DNA of 64,000 nt from an uncultured Flavobacteriales bacterium (GCA_959608625.1 CAUHQV010000003.1:14119-78118), one strand, 5' to 3'; positions 9,392-18,922 are shown, counted from the stretch's first letter. Program-made: numbers and translations. The notes: generated by a model not told the origin, from the sequence alone.

Positions 9392-11380
9392 ATGAAAAAA
9401 GCTATTTTCCTTTTCCTGACGCTGTGGGGCTTGGCCGTATCGGCCCAACCCAAAGACGTCAGGGCAGCCTTCCGGCTCGATTTCTACATGAACGAACCCC
9501 AGACGGAATTCCTCGTTTATCTGCCGGACAGCACCATCTACGCCAACTCGACCATTACCCTGACCACGCCTGCCGGGGTGGCTATCACGGGCAAAGGTAT
9601 CCCCGGAGGCATCGCTTCGCTCGAAGTCCCGATCAGCACCCTGCCTGAAGGCAAGACCCCTTTCAAATATACGGTCAAATCGGATGCCGCCTCGATAGAC
9701 GGAACGGTGGAGCTGAAAAAACTCCCGTACAAATTCAACGCCGTACAGGTAGACCTGAAAACCGGCGGGGTAGTTACCCGCGGAATGCCCCTGATCCCAT
9801 ACGGGTTCTTCTGCTATTCGCCGGTCCAGCCGATGATCGAGGAAGAAGAAGTCGTGCGCGGGTTCAACATGCTCTCACCCTACCAGAGCATTCCCCGTAC
9901 CGACCTCAAAATGCGGAAAGTCTACATGGACCGGGCCGCGGAACTGGGGATGAAGGTCAATTACAACCTGCTCAGCGTAGCGACCGCCGGCACGGGCTAC
10001 GACCGTAACCAGGACTCCACCAAGCGGGTGGAGATGCTCCGTAAAGAGGTCGACGCTTTCAAGGATCACCCGGCTTTGCTAAGCTGGTACCTGGCCGACG
10101 AACCGGACGGGCGCAACACGTCCCCGGAAACCTTGAAACAACTGTACGATATCGTAAAAAGCATCGACCCACACCATCCGGTATCTATGGTGTTCATGCA
10201 TTACGGCTCGGAGCGGAAATACGAGGACAGCTACGATATCTCGATGGGCGACCTTTACCCCGTTCCGCGTTCCCCGGTAGCCGGCGTGTCGAAATTCCAA
10301 AAAGCGATGACCAATTCCCTGATATTGAAAAAGGGTGTATGGCTCGTACCGCAGTCTTTTGGCGGCAACGAATGGTGGACACGTGAACCGACAGCCGGCG
10401 AGATCCGTGCCGCCGTCTATATGGGCCTGCTGAACGGCTCGACAGGGTTCCAGTATTTTATCCGCCACGGACAAAACGGGTTCCCCAAATCGACCACCTC
10501 CTGGGGCGAAGCGTCCGCCATAGCCCTGGAAGTAGCGGAAATGACCCCCTACATCCTCTCCGGACAACCGGCACCGAAAGTAACCGTGAACGACACCTTA
10601 GTGGATGTGCGAGCCTGGACGCGCGGAAAAAACCTGATCATCGCTGCCGTGAACAAGGAGAACAAGCCGAAAGACGTGACGATCACGGTAGACGGGTGGG
10701 ACTACACAGGCAAAATAGCCGTACCGTTCGAAGACCGGATACAGGAAGTAAACGGAGGCGTCATTACGGACAAAATGATCGGATTCGACACCAAAGTATA
10801 CAAACTGGCGATGGACGAAAGCCTATTGCCCGTTTCCGACACGGTGAACGTAGTGGTAGACCCCGATTTCGAACTCAATACTTCCGCAGGAGTCCCCAAT
10901 GCGGTCTATGCGCAGGTGGGCAAAGGACGCGGCTCGACGTATTTCGTCGACTCCCGTACCGCACAGAGCGGGGAACATTCGGTGCGCCTGATCACCCACA
11001 AGAACGGCGAGGGTGTTACCCTGCAGCATTTCCCGATGATCGTAGACTCATCCCGAACCTACACCCTGTCTTTCTGGGCGAAAGCCGGATCCAAAGAGGA
11101 ATTCCCGACGCGCAAGAATTATGTGAATCGCAAAGGGAAAGTAAAAACCGAAAAGATCAAACCGGAGGAACCTGTCCTCAACCTCACCCTGAGGCACCGG
11201 GGCCGCGACCTGGTGAACGAGAACATCTGGATAGACAGTCCGGATTGGAAGCTCTACACCGTCGACGTGCATGTGGAGCGCCAGCCGGGCAAAGGACGCG
11301 AGGGCATCACGCTCAACTACCGGTTGGATACCCGGGGTATGATCTGGATAGACAACATCAGTTTCCTGCCCAGGAAATAA
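9392..11380 (+). CDS. Secreted TIM-barrel glycoside hydrolase-like protein with C-terminal beta-sandwich
   Basis: 662 residues. A signal peptide (MKKAIFLFLTLWGLAVSAQ) is followed by an N-terminal beta domain (about 20-120), then a barrel-like region (about 130-400) holding YGFFCYSP and LLSWYLADEPDGR. The ADEP motif sits where clan GH-A enzymes carry the acid/base residue. Around 400-480 is a beta domain, and the last 190 residues resemble a carbohydrate-binding jelly roll (DPDFELN start, WIDNISF end). It is probably a periplasmic or surface enzyme acting on glycans. The family could not be named, and the second catalytic carboxylate was not identified, so activity is inferred. Confidence 0.6.
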   Translation: MKKAIFLFLTLWGLAVSAQPKDVRAAFRLDFYMNEPQTEFLVYLPDSTIYANSTITLTTPAGVAITGKGIPGGIASLEVPISTLPEGKTPFKYTVKSDAASIDGTVELKKLPYKFNAVQVDLKTGGVVTRGMPLIPYGFFCYSPVQPMIEEEEVVRGFNMLSPYQSIPRTDLKMRKVYMDRAAELGMKVNYNLLSVATAGTGYDRNQDSTKRVEMLRKEVDAFKDHPALLSWYLADEPDGRNTSPETLKQLYDIVKSIDPHHPVSMVFMHYGSERKYEDSYDISMGDLYPVPRSPVAGVSKFQKAMTNSLILKKGVWLVPQSFGGNEWWTREPTAGEIRAAVYMGLLNGSTGFQYFIRHGQNGFPKSTTSWGEASAIALEVAEMTPYILSGQPAPKVTVNDTLVDVRAWTRGKNLIIAAVNKENKPKDVTITVDGWDYTGKIAVPFEDRIQEVNGGVITDKMIGFDTKVYKLAMDESLLPVSDTVNVVVDPDFELNTSAGVPNAVYAQVGKGRGSTYFVDSRTAQSGEHSVRLITHKNGEGVTLQHFPMIVDSSRTYTLSFWAKAGSKEEFPTRKNYVNRKGKVKTEKIKPEEPVLNLTLRHRGRDLVNENIWIDSPDWKLYTVDVHVERQPGKGREGITLNYRLDTRGMIWIDNISFLPRK

Positions 11381-11397
11381 TATAGAACCTATTTAAA

Positions 11398-11426
11398 AAA
11401 AGGCCCTGCGGATTGCAGGGCCTTTT
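11398..11426. terminator. Rho-independent terminator
   Basis: A 12-bp perfect arm, AAAAGGCCCTGC / GCAGGGCCTTTT, with a 5-base loop lies between the convergent hydrolase-like and mutS genes. A/T tracts on both sides allow it to work in both directions. Confidence 0.85.
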
Positions 11427-11446
11427 ATCTATATTACCTTTTTTTA

Positions 11447-14104
11447 TCAGTCTTTTAATCCTATACTCTTTTTGATCTCGGACAGTTTCACCAGCGCCTC
11501 TACGGGGGTAAGCCCATTTACATCGATCCCTTTGAGCTGTTCCTTGATGTTTACCAGTGTGGGATCGTCCAGTTGGAATATGCTCAATTGGATATTGTCA
11601 TCCGCATCCGCCTGTACTTTTTTCTTGCGGAATTTTCCTTTCCCGGCACCTTCTACGAGGGTATCATGGCCGCCTGCAAGTCCCGCCGGCTGCGTTTTTT
11701 CCATCTCCCGGAGTATTTCGGAAGCCCTTAAAAGCACTTTGTGCGGCATACCCGCCATCTGGGCCACATGAATACCAAAGCTATGGTTAGAGCCTCCCTG
11801 TTCCAGCTTGCGGGTGAATATCACGTCCCCATCTACTTCCCGTACAGTCACATTGAAATTCTTGATGCGCGGGAACGTCTCGGCCATTTCGTTGAGTTCG
11901 TGATAATGGGTGGCAAAAAGCGTCTTGGGGCGCTGCGCCGAGTCGTGCAGGTATTCGGATATCGCCCAGGCGATCGAAATACCGTCGTAAGTACTCGTCC
12001 CGCGCCCGATTTCGTCGAGGATGATCAGGCTGCGCTCCGATATATTGTTCAGGATACTGGCCGTCTCGTTCATTTCGACCATGAACGTCGATTCGCCCGA
12101 GGAAAGGTTGTCTGATGCCCCGACACGGGTGAATATCCGGTCTACCACCCCGATACGGGCCGAACGGGCGGGCACATAACCTCCCGTCTGGGCCATCAGG
12201 CAGATAAGGGCCGTCTGGCGCAGCAAAGCGGATTTACCCGACATATTCGGGCCGGTGATCATGATGATCTGCTGATTTTCCCGGTTGAGCGTCACGCTGT
12301 TCGGGACATAAGGCTCTTCGGGCGGCAGGCGCCGCTCGATCACCGGGTGGCGCCCTTCGATGATCTCTATGTCCGTGCTTTCATCCACCTCCGGGCAGCA
12401 GTACCCATTGTCCTGCGCCACCCGGGCGAACGACAACAGGCAGTCCGTTTCGGCCAGCGCCCGCGAATTTTCCTGGATAGCGGTGATATAGCGCCCGCAC
12501 TGTTCCACCAGTTCGCCGTACAGGCGGCTTTCGATCTGGGCGATGCGGTCTTCGGCCCCGAGTATTTTGGCCTCGAATTCCTTAAGTTCCGGTGTAATAT
12601 AGCGCTCGGCCGATACAGTGGTCTGCTTGCGGATCCATTCGGGGGGTACCTTGTCCTTGTGGGCATTGCGCACCTCGATGTAGTACCCGAATACGTTGTT
12701 GAACGCGATCTTCAGGGACGATATGCCCGTCCGCTCGGCCTCGTGCTCGATAATGCCGTTGAGGATCGTCTTGTTGGAATGGAGCATCGTGCGGAGCTCG
12801 TCCAGTTCGCCGTTCACCCCTTCGGCGATCACCCCGCCTTTGGAAAGCAGGGACGGGGCGTCCGGCGCCAGTGCCTGGCGGATACGCGCGCATACATCCC
12901 CGCATCCGTCCACCGAACGGGCCAACCGGGCCAGCAGCGAATTACCGGAAGCCTGGGACAGGATATTTTTCACCGGCCCCGCCACTTCCAGCGAGGCGCA
13001 AAGGGCGGAGAGTTCCTTGGGATTGATACGCCCGGTAGCCACTTTCGCGGCCAGACGCTCCATATCGGACACCGAAGAGATATACCGGCGCAGTTCGTCC
13101 GCTTTTTCTTCCTCGGCCAGGAAATATTTCACAGCCCCCTGCCGCCCGTGTATCTCCTCCAGGTCTTTAAGCGGGAGCATCAGCCAGCGTTTGAGCATAC
13201 GGGCCCCCATCGGGCTGAGGGTTTTGTCCAATACGTCCAGTAAAGTAGAAGCATTGTCGTTGGACGAAGAGAGTATTTCGAGGTTGCGGGCCGTAAAGCG
13301 GTCGAGCCATACGTAGGTATCGCTTTGGATACGGCTTATGCGGGATATATGGTCTACTTTGGTATGTTCGGTCTGGCGGAGGTATTCCATCACGGCCCCG
13401 GCCGCAGCAATACCTTCGGACATCCGGTCGATGCCGAAGCCTTTCAGCGAAGCCGTCTTAAAGTGTTTTTGCAGTGTTTCCCGACCGAAATTCTCGGAAA
13501 AAGCCCAATCGTCGAGCATATACGTGCGGTATCCTTCACCGAACGTCTCGCGGAAACGCACTTTCATCCGCCGCTCGTGCAGCACCTCGCTCGGGGCGAA
13601 GGTTTCGAGGAATTTAGCGGCCTGCCCCTGCGGGCCTTCCGATACGAGGAATTCCCCGGTAGATACGTCTAGGAATGCCAGGCCGACGTTCCGCTGTCCG
13701 AAATGCACCGCCGCCAGGAAATTGTTCTTTCCGGAAGAAAGTACCTGGTCGTTCATCGCTACTCCGGGCGTAACAAGTTCCGTCACCCCGCGTTTGACGA
13801 TCTTTTTGGTCAGTTTCGGGTCTTCGAGTTGGTCGCAAATGGCTACGCGCTTGCCGGCCAGCACCAGCTTGGGCAGGTAAGTGTCTATCGCATGGTAAGG
13901 GAATCCGGCCAGCGGGGTTTCCGACGGTGCCCCGGCGCCGCGTTTGGTCAGCACGATTCCCAGTATCCGGGAACATTCCACCGCATCCTCGCCGAACGTT
14001 TCGTAAAAATCCCCCACCCGAAAAAGCAGCACCGCATCGGGATGTTTAGTCTTTATCGCATTGTATTGGGACATCAACGGGGTTTCCGCACTTTGTTTTG
14101 CCAT
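11447..14104 (-). CDS. mutS: DNA mismatch repair protein MutS
   Basis: 885 residues. The N-terminal mismatch-binding domain carries the DFYETF motif (Phe-x-Glu wedge, residues about 32-37). Connector, core and clamp domains follow, and the ATPase has Walker A TGPNMSGKS near residue 616, the Walker B-type LDEIGRGTSTYDG segment and the ATHYHEL motif. It recognises mispaired bases and recruits MutL. The C-terminal tail matches full-length MutS, not MutS2 (no Smr domain). It is the first of three minus-strand genes ending at the terminator at 11.4 kb. Secure. Confidence 0.98.
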   Translation of the reverse strand: MAKQSAETPLMSQYNAIKTKHPDAVLLFRVGDFYETFGEDAVECSRILGIVLTKRGAGAPSETPLAGFPYHAIDTYLPKLVLAGKRVAICDQLEDPKLTKKIVKRGVTELVTPGVAMNDQVLSSGKNNFLAAVHFGQRNVGLAFLDVSTGEFLVSEGPQGQAAKFLETFAPSEVLHERRMKVRFRETFGEGYRTYMLDDWAFSENFGRETLQKHFKTASLKGFGIDRMSEGIAAAGAVMEYLRQTEHTKVDHISRISRIQSDTYVWLDRFTARNLEILSSSNDNASTLLDVLDKTLSPMGARMLKRWLMLPLKDLEEIHGRQGAVKYFLAEEEKADELRRYISSVSDMERLAAKVATGRINPKELSALCASLEVAGPVKNILSQASGNSLLARLARSVDGCGDVCARIRQALAPDAPSLLSKGGVIAEGVNGELDELRTMLHSNKTILNGIIEHEAERTGISSLKIAFNNVFGYYIEVRNAHKDKVPPEWIRKQTTVSAERYITPELKEFEAKILGAEDRIAQIESRLYGELVEQCGRYITAIQENSRALAETDCLLSFARVAQDNGYCCPEVDESTDIEIIEGRHPVIERRLPPEEPYVPNSVTLNRENQQIIMITGPNMSGKSALLRQTALICLMAQTGGYVPARSARIGVVDRIFTRVGASDNLSSGESTFMVEMNETASILNNISERSLIILDEIGRGTSTYDGISIAWAISEYLHDSAQRPKTLFATHYHELNEMAETFPRIKNFNVTVREVDGDVIFTRKLEQGGSNHSFGIHVAQMAGMPHKVLLRASEILREMEKTQPAGLAGGHDTLVEGAGKGKFRKKKVQADADDNIQLSIFQLDDPTLVNIKEQLKGIDVNGLTPVEALVKLSEIKKSIGLKD

Positions 14105-14123
14105 CGGTCGTTCTCTTTTTACC

Positions 14124-15080
14124 TTACGAATTTACTAAAAAAAGGCGCCCCTGCCACTGCCCGGAGGATTTCATTTTTGCGATAATTTCCCGCCGGACTT
14201 CCGGCACGCGCCACTGGAGCCCCCAGTCCGGGGCCCGGCGATAACGAGGCGGGGTTTCCGAAATAAAACGTTCCACGGGCAGGTCGGGACGGAGCCGCTC
14301 GAGCACCCCAACAATGAATTCTTCGTATTCTTCCCGTCCGAAAAGATGGAATTCGCCGGCGCCTTGCTCCCACTCTTTTTCCAGGGCTGTAGAGCGGATG
14401 ATCTGGAGTTGATGGAACTTGACCGAAGAGAGCGGTAAAGCGTTTATTCGCCCGATGGACTCCGTTTCCCGCCTCGGGTCTGTAAGTCCGAACATAAAAT
14501 GGGCCCCCGTATGGAGCCCCCGTTCGGCGGACATTTCTATCGCCCGCACCGAGGCCGCATAGTCATGCCCCCGGTTCACCCGTTGCAGCACGTCATCGTA
14601 AACGCTTTCCACGCCGTATTCCACACTCACGAAATAGTCTTTGGAAAATTCGGCGAACAGATCGAGCATCCGCCCGTCCACACAATCAGGCCGGGTACCT
14701 ACGACTATCCCCCCTATTCCGGGATGCGAAAGCACCCGCGAATAAAGCGCTTTTATCGCCTCAAAATCCCCATACGTATTGGTATAAGCCTGGAAATAGG
14801 CGACAAAACGGGCCGAACGCGGATAGCGTTCTCGCAGGAATTCCAATCCCTCCCCGATCTGGGTGTCAATATCGATATGATGGGTATAGAACGGGACGAA
14901 TGCTTCGTTGTTGCAAAAAGTACAGCCGCCTGTCCCCACACGTCCGTCCCGGTTGGGGCACGAAAACCCCGCCGAGAGGGACAATTTTTGCATACGCCCC
15001 CCGAAGCGCTCCTTCAGCCTTTCGGCCGCGCTGTTGTAGGGCAGATTGTCTCCCCAGGGATATATTCGGCTGTCGTTCAT
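14124..15080 (-). CDS. Radical SAM protein, TIGR01212/YhcC family
   Basis: 318 residues. The radical SAM cluster is supplied by cysteines in CPNRDGRVGTGGCTFC, with the wider spacing typical of the YhcC family. Later motifs include the GTRPDC strand and VEYGVESVYDDVLQRVNRGH. It binds a 4Fe-4S cluster and SAM; the biological substrate is not established, although relatives are Elp3-like. It sits 19 bp upstream of mutS and 36 bp downstream of an MFS gene on the same strand, so the three may be co-transcribed. Confidence 0.88.
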   Translation of the reverse strand: MNDSRIYPWGDNLPYNSAAERLKERFGGRMQKLSLSAGFSCPNRDGRVGTGGCTFCNNEAFVPFYTHHIDIDTQIGEGLEFLRERYPRSARFVAYFQAYTNTYGDFEAIKALYSRVLSHPGIGGIVVGTRPDCVDGRMLDLFAEFSKDYFVSVEYGVESVYDDVLQRVNRGHDYAASVRAIEMSAERGLHTGAHFMFGLTDPRRETESIGRINALPLSSVKFHQLQIIRSTALEKEWEQGAGEFHLFGREEYEEFIVGVLERLRPDLPVERFISETPPRYRRAPDWGLQWRVPEVRREIIAKMKSSGQWQGRLFLVNS

Positions 15081-15115
15081 CGGTCGTTATCCCATCCGCC
15101 CGCCGGAAGGAAGGG

Positions 15116-16486
15116 TTATTTTTTTATGTTCGGCAATTGCAGCCCGTAACCGTTTTTCGCATCGGCCTTTTTCAGCATAATGCTCACTACCAGCGACAAT
15201 ACGGCAAATCCGCAGAATACGAGCATAGGCAGGGTATAGTCATAGACGTTGGCGCCCGAAGCCGTACTGCCCACTACACAGTACCGTTGCAGGATAGTGC
15301 CTATCAGGTTGGGAACGCCCCAAAGCCCTATATTCTGGATGAAGAATATCAGGGCATATGCCGTACCCAACTGGTAAACGGGGAATATCTTGGCTACCGC
15401 CGGCCAGAGAGCCGAAGGCACGAGCGAAAAAGCGATACCCAGGATGATCATCAGCCCTATCGCCACCCACCACTGGTTAATAAAGGGGACCGCATACATC
15501 AGGTGCACGAAAATAAGCATGGCCGAGCCCAGTATCATCATCGAGGCGGATTTTCCGCGCTTGTCTATCAGGCCGCCGAATACCGGGGTAAGGATCAGGG
15601 CGCCCATGGCCGGAAGGCCGACGATGGAACCGGCAAAATCCGGATCGATCCCGTATTTGGACACCATCAGGCCCGAAGCGAATTTCTGGAAAGGGAATAC
15701 GCAGGCGTAAAACAGCACACACAAAAGGGCGATAAGCCAAAAGCCGCGGTTGCCCAGGATATGGGTCACATCCCGGAACGAAAATTTCTCGTCCTCGCCT
15801 CCCAGGTCGACCCCTTGCTGGCGGTCCAACTTTTTGTCCATCACCGAGAAGATAAAGAACGCGACAAGCCCGCCGGCCAACAAAATAATACCTATCAGGA
15901 CGGGGGTCGACAGATTAAAACTCTTTGCCACCGGTATGGCCAAGGTATAGGCCGCCTGCGACCCGATACGCGCCAGGGCCACCTGTACGCCCATTGCAGT
16001 CGCCATTTCCTTGCCTTTGAACCACCGCGCAATAATCTTGGTCACGGTGATACCGGCTACCTCCGCGCCTACCCCGAATATGGAATAGCCCGCCGAAGCC
16101 ACAAAGACACCTGTTTTATAACCGAATATCAGGGATTCGTCGCCCGCCAGAACCGTGATGCCGTAATACTGGATCAGCGTACCGCCCACCATCAGGAAAG
16201 CGGCCAATTTTCCGGTAAAACGCACTCCGAAGCGGTCGATGATGAACCCGCCCCAGATGAGCATCAACAGGAATACGTTGAGGAAGCTGTACGCCCCGGT
16301 AAAAAACCCGAATTCCGAGCCGGTCCACCCGAGCTGCCCTTCCAGCATCTCCTGCAAAGGAGCCATGACGTCGTTCACATAATAGGCGGCCATCATGGTA
16401 AAGGCCACTATGCCAAGAGCGGTCCAGCGCATTGCCGCGGAGTCCCGGATCGTCCGGCCCGAGGCCGGATTGGGTATTGCTGTCAT
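15116..16486 (-). CDS. MFS transporter
   Basis: 456 residues with about 12 hydrophobic segments and a cytoplasmic middle loop (KKLDRQQGVDLGGEDEKFS). The pattern MAAYYVNDVMAPLQ / WGGFIIDRFGVRFTGK matches the major facilitator superfamily, near nitrate/oxalate-formate-type carriers seen in Bacteroidales. The substrate cannot be assigned. It heads a minus-strand group with the radical SAM gene and mutS. Confidence 0.8.
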   Translation of the reverse strand: MTAIPNPASGRTIRDSAAMRWTALGIVAFTMMAAYYVNDVMAPLQEMLEGQLGWTGSEFGFFTGAYSFLNVFLLMLIWGGFIIDRFGVRFTGKLAAFLMVGGTLIQYYGITVLAGDESLIFGYKTGVFVASAGYSIFGVGAEVAGITVTKIIARWFKGKEMATAMGVQVALARIGSQAAYTLAIPVAKSFNLSTPVLIGIILLAGGLVAFFIFSVMDKKLDRQQGVDLGGEDEKFSFRDVTHILGNRGFWLIALLCVLFYACVFPFQKFASGLMVSKYGIDPDFAGSIVGLPAMGALILTPVFGGLIDKRGKSASMMILGSAMLIFVHLMYAVPFINQWWVAIGLMIILGIAFSLVPSALWPAVAKIFPVYQLGTAYALIFFIQNIGLWGVPNLIGTILQRYCVVGSTASGANVYDYTLPMLVFCGFAVLSLVVSIMLKKADAKNGYGLQLPNIKK

Positions 16487-16744
16487 TGGGGATAAAATTT
16501 AAATCCGGGTGCAAAGTTACACCTTTTCAAAGAAAACAGCCGACTTTCCTGCCCGGATCGTGACCGGGTGAAAAGCATCCGATAGTTCCTGTCTGCAACC
16601 CCACTGCACAGAGAATGAAAATCGTTTTTTTTCTTTGCGCAACCTTTGGGCTAAAAAATCCGGAATCCCGAGGTTAAAGCCGCCGGGGGATTTGCATCTG
16701 AAAAAACTTTTGCGTTACTTGCTCTATTAAAACATTTGCTTACC

Positions 16745-17440
16745 ATGAACCATCATATACTGTTCGGCCCCGGCGATAAAATGGCCGATGTGCTCCAGTC
16801 GAACTACCGCCTGTTGCCTCTGCTGCCCCGCTTCGGGCTCACCCTGGGCACAGGGGAAAAGACCGTGGAACAAATCTGCCGGGAAAAAGGAGTGGATTGC
16901 CGGCTCCTGCTATTGGTATTCAACATCTACACACACCCGGATTACCTTCCTTCGGAAAAGGAAATATCGTCCTTCCCGGTGGAAAAACTCCTGGACTATC
17001 TGTACGAAAGCCACCAATACTACCGCAACGACAAGATTCCGCATATCCAGAAACACTTGGAAAAGATCGTCGAATCCTACCCGAAAGCCAACGGCCGGGT
17101 GCTTCGCGATTTCTTCCGGCAGTACGCCGACGAAGTGGCACAACACCTGGACTATGAGGAAAATACGGTATTCCCCTATATCCGTTCCCTGTTGGGCGGT
17201 AAAAAAGAGAACAAATACAACATCTCGGTCTTCGAAAAGAACCATACCAACATCGAGGAAAAACTCTCCGACCTGGCCCATATCATCATCAAATACCTTC
17301 CCCCGGCTACCGACGGGCGCGAGGAGAACGAGATCTTGTTCGACCTTTACATTCTGGGCGACGATATTGCCCGCCATACGCTCATCGAGGACAAAGTACT
17401 CGTCCCGCTGGCAGGATTCCAAGAAAGCAAAGCGAAATGA
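16745..17440 (+). CDS. RIC-type iron-sulfur repair hemerythrin protein (YtfE/ScdA-like)
   Basis: 231 residues from the ATG at 16745; a TTG 9 bases upstream is less likely. The N-terminal part (about 10-65) resembles the ScdA_N/DUF542 domain (MADVLQSNYRLLPLLPRFG). The C-terminal half is a hemerythrin-like four-helix bundle with di-iron ligands in YESHQYYR, HIQKHLEK, HLDYEENTVFPY, KNHTNIEE and RHTLIEDKVLVPL. RIC proteins repair Fe-S clusters damaged by nitric oxide or oxidants. The N-terminal domain here lacks the usual Cys pair at the expected site. It overlaps the next regulator gene by 4 bases (ATGA), so the two form an operon. Confidence 0.82.
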   Translation: MNHHILFGPGDKMADVLQSNYRLLPLLPRFGLTLGTGEKTVEQICREKGVDCRLLLLVFNIYTHPDYLPSEKEISSFPVEKLLDYLYESHQYYRNDKIPHIQKHLEKIVESYPKANGRVLRDFFRQYADEVAQHLDYEENTVFPYIRSLLGGKKENKYNISVFEKNHTNIEEKLSDLAHIIIKYLPPATDGREENEILFDLYILGDDIARHTLIEDKVLVPLAGFQESKAK

Positions 17441-18042
17441 CGATCCGCAAAAAATACAAAATAGCGCTCATTGAGCCGTCGGATATCGTCTGCGCAGGCA
17501 TTAAATCCATGTTGGCAGCGACGGACGAATTCGATATCGTATCCACTTCGGCCGACCTGCGGCAATGGTCAGCCGCCCCGAAGGCCTCTTCGGCCGACAT
17601 TATCCTGGTCAACCCTTCCGTGGCAGACCGCCACGGAAGGTCGAATATCCGGCAATTACTATCCGTCCGTCCCCAAATTGCCCTGGCGGCCCTGGTCTAC
17701 GGTTATTTCAGCCAGGACGAGCTCAATCAGTACGACTGTGTCGTCGACGTCGAAGATGCCAAAGACGATATCGCGAAAAAACTGCGGCGGGCAGTAGAAA
17801 ACAAGTCCGAAACAGAAACCGTACGCGAGAGTGCCGAGCTGTCCGACCGGGAAAAGGAGATACTCACCTCCCTGGTGGAAGGCCATACCAACAAAGAGAT
17901 CGCCTCGATATACAACCTGTCCGTACACACGGTCATCTCCCACCGCAAGAACATCTCCCGCAAGACAGGGATTAAAACGGTGTCGGGCCTTACGGTCTAC
18001 GCGCTGCTAAACAATTTGGTAAAAGCCGACGATGTGGAATGA
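17437..18042 (+). CDS. LuxR-type regulator with a degenerate receiver domain
   Basis: 201 residues. The N-terminal 120 residues follow a receiver fold (KIALIEPSDIVCAGIKSML), but the acidic pair is EP instead of DD, and the phospho-acceptor position reads IILVNPS, with Asn59 where Asp is expected. The C-terminal LuxR/FixJ helix-turn-helix is canonical (LSDREKEILTSLVEGHTNKE, then SVHTVISHRKNI). The receiver is therefore unlikely to be switched by Asp phosphorylation. Overlap with the RIC gene suggests it senses or serves the same nitrosative/oxidative stress. The family is secure; the signal is unknown. Confidence 0.85.
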   Translation: MTIRKKYKIALIEPSDIVCAGIKSMLAATDEFDIVSTSADLRQWSAAPKASSADIILVNPSVADRHGRSNIRQLLSVRPQIALAALVYGYFSQDELNQYDCVVDVEDAKDDIAKKLRRAVENKSETETVRESAELSDREKEILTSLVEGHTNKEIASIYNLSVHTVISHRKNISRKTGIKTVSGLTVYALLNNLVKADDVE

Positions 18043-18189
18043 ATTTGCGCATCATCGCATTTTATAGGGATGGGAAATCTGTAAAATAACCGATATGGGG
18101 GATTTTATTCCCTCCGGAAGTGCCGCATCTTTGTCCTGTAAACAAAGACTGATTGATGTTGTATATTTTTTAATAGATTTTGATCCCTG

Positions 18190-18226
18190 AAAGGCGTCCG
18201 CTCTACTTTAAGCAGGACGCCTTTTT
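18190..18226 (+). terminator. Rho-independent terminator of the RIC-luxR operon
   Basis: A 10-bp perfect stem (AAAGGCGTCC / GGACGCCTTT) with a 15-base loop and a T-run lies about 150 bp after the luxR stop codon. Confidence 0.8.
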
Positions 18227-18243
18227 CATTTCCACTCGCCCGG

Positions 18244-18546
18244 ATGCAGCAGCAGTGCAACAACGAAGCCCAAGTCCTTTACAACGCCCTATACAAGGAA
18301 TATCTTGCACAGATAAAAGCGGAAAACATCCGCAAGCAACGCAGTAACCCGACGATGGATTTCCTCCAAAAAAAGAAAGCCCCCGCTACCGTGGTTCCTT
18401 ACAAAAAGCCCGACGAGGCCAAAACCCGACGGATAGCCGACGACCTGTTCCAGCGGGTAAAAACTTCGACACCCCTTTCCGGCATTAAAAAACCGGTTTC
18501 CCCGGCAGACAGGCAACCTCGACAATTTCATCCGGGCGGTAATTAA
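18244..18546 (+). CDS. Hypothetical protein, probable first part of a frameshifted gene
   Basis: 100 codons in one frame, beginning MQQQCNNEAQVLYNALYKEY: lysine-rich, helical and without a signal peptide. No family was recognised. The reading frame appears to be lost near the A-run around 18486-18491. In the +1 frame translation continues as GNLDNFIRAVINRN directly into the next ORF, while the last dozen residues of this frame look like nonsense. The original gene was therefore probably about 225 codons (18244-18922). It starts only 17 bp after a terminator. Confidence 0.45.
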   Translation: MQQQCNNEAQVLYNALYKEYLAQIKAENIRKQRSNPTMDFLQKKKAPATVVPYKKPDEAKTRRIADDLFQRVKTSTPLSGIKKPVSPADRQPRQFHPGGN

Positions 18547-18568
18547 CCGGAATATTACGCTCAATTTT

Positions 18569-18922
18569 GTGTATATTCTGGGAAAGGGTATACCTTATAC
18601 CTTGAAAATGAAACCCGCACCGCAGCCGGAAGTATGGAAAGAATTAGGCCGTTTCGCATACGACACATACAAACTGGCTTCCGATTTCGGTGTGGCAAAA
18701 GATTATTCTATCGCGGGGATAGCATCAAAAGTCTTGAAAATACCGTCTAAATACCTGGGGGTTTTAGAAAATTTAGTAACAACGCCCACAGGACTCAATA
18801 AAGGCTCCGATATTACCTGCCATGTGAAGGAATACCCGCGCCAAGTCGAATCCGAAATCCTGAAAAGGTTGCCCCACATCGTAACTGCGATGAACACCGA
18901 ACTGAAATTCGCGATCCAATGA
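18569..18922 (+). CDS. Hypothetical protein, probable second part of the frameshifted gene
   Basis: 117 codons, with an alternative ATG at 18608. The content is mixed alpha/beta, ending VTAMNTELKFAIQ; there is no recognisable domain. The frame is open upstream of its first ATG to about 18489, and that upstream text joins sensibly to the preceding ORF, so this is likely the C-terminal part of one broken gene. Its stop overlaps the start of the next small gene by 4 bases, which argues that the set was once an operon. Confidence 0.45.
   Translation: MYILGKGIPYTLKMKPAPQPEVWKELGRFAYDTYKLASDFGVAKDYSIAGIASKVLKIPSKYLGVLENLVTTPTGLNKGSDITCHVKEYPRQVESEILKRLPHIVTAMNTELKFAIQ

Noticed and set aside
14900..16495. 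Plus-strand reading frame of 531 codons
   Set aside because: Antisense shadow of the MFS transporter and radical SAM genes; no domain and His/Arg-rich composition.
18484..18494. A AAA AAC-like slippery site as a programmed -1 frameshift
   Set aside because: The two ORFs need a +1 (or -2) shift, so the classic -1 heptamer does not fit; a simple A indel is more likely.
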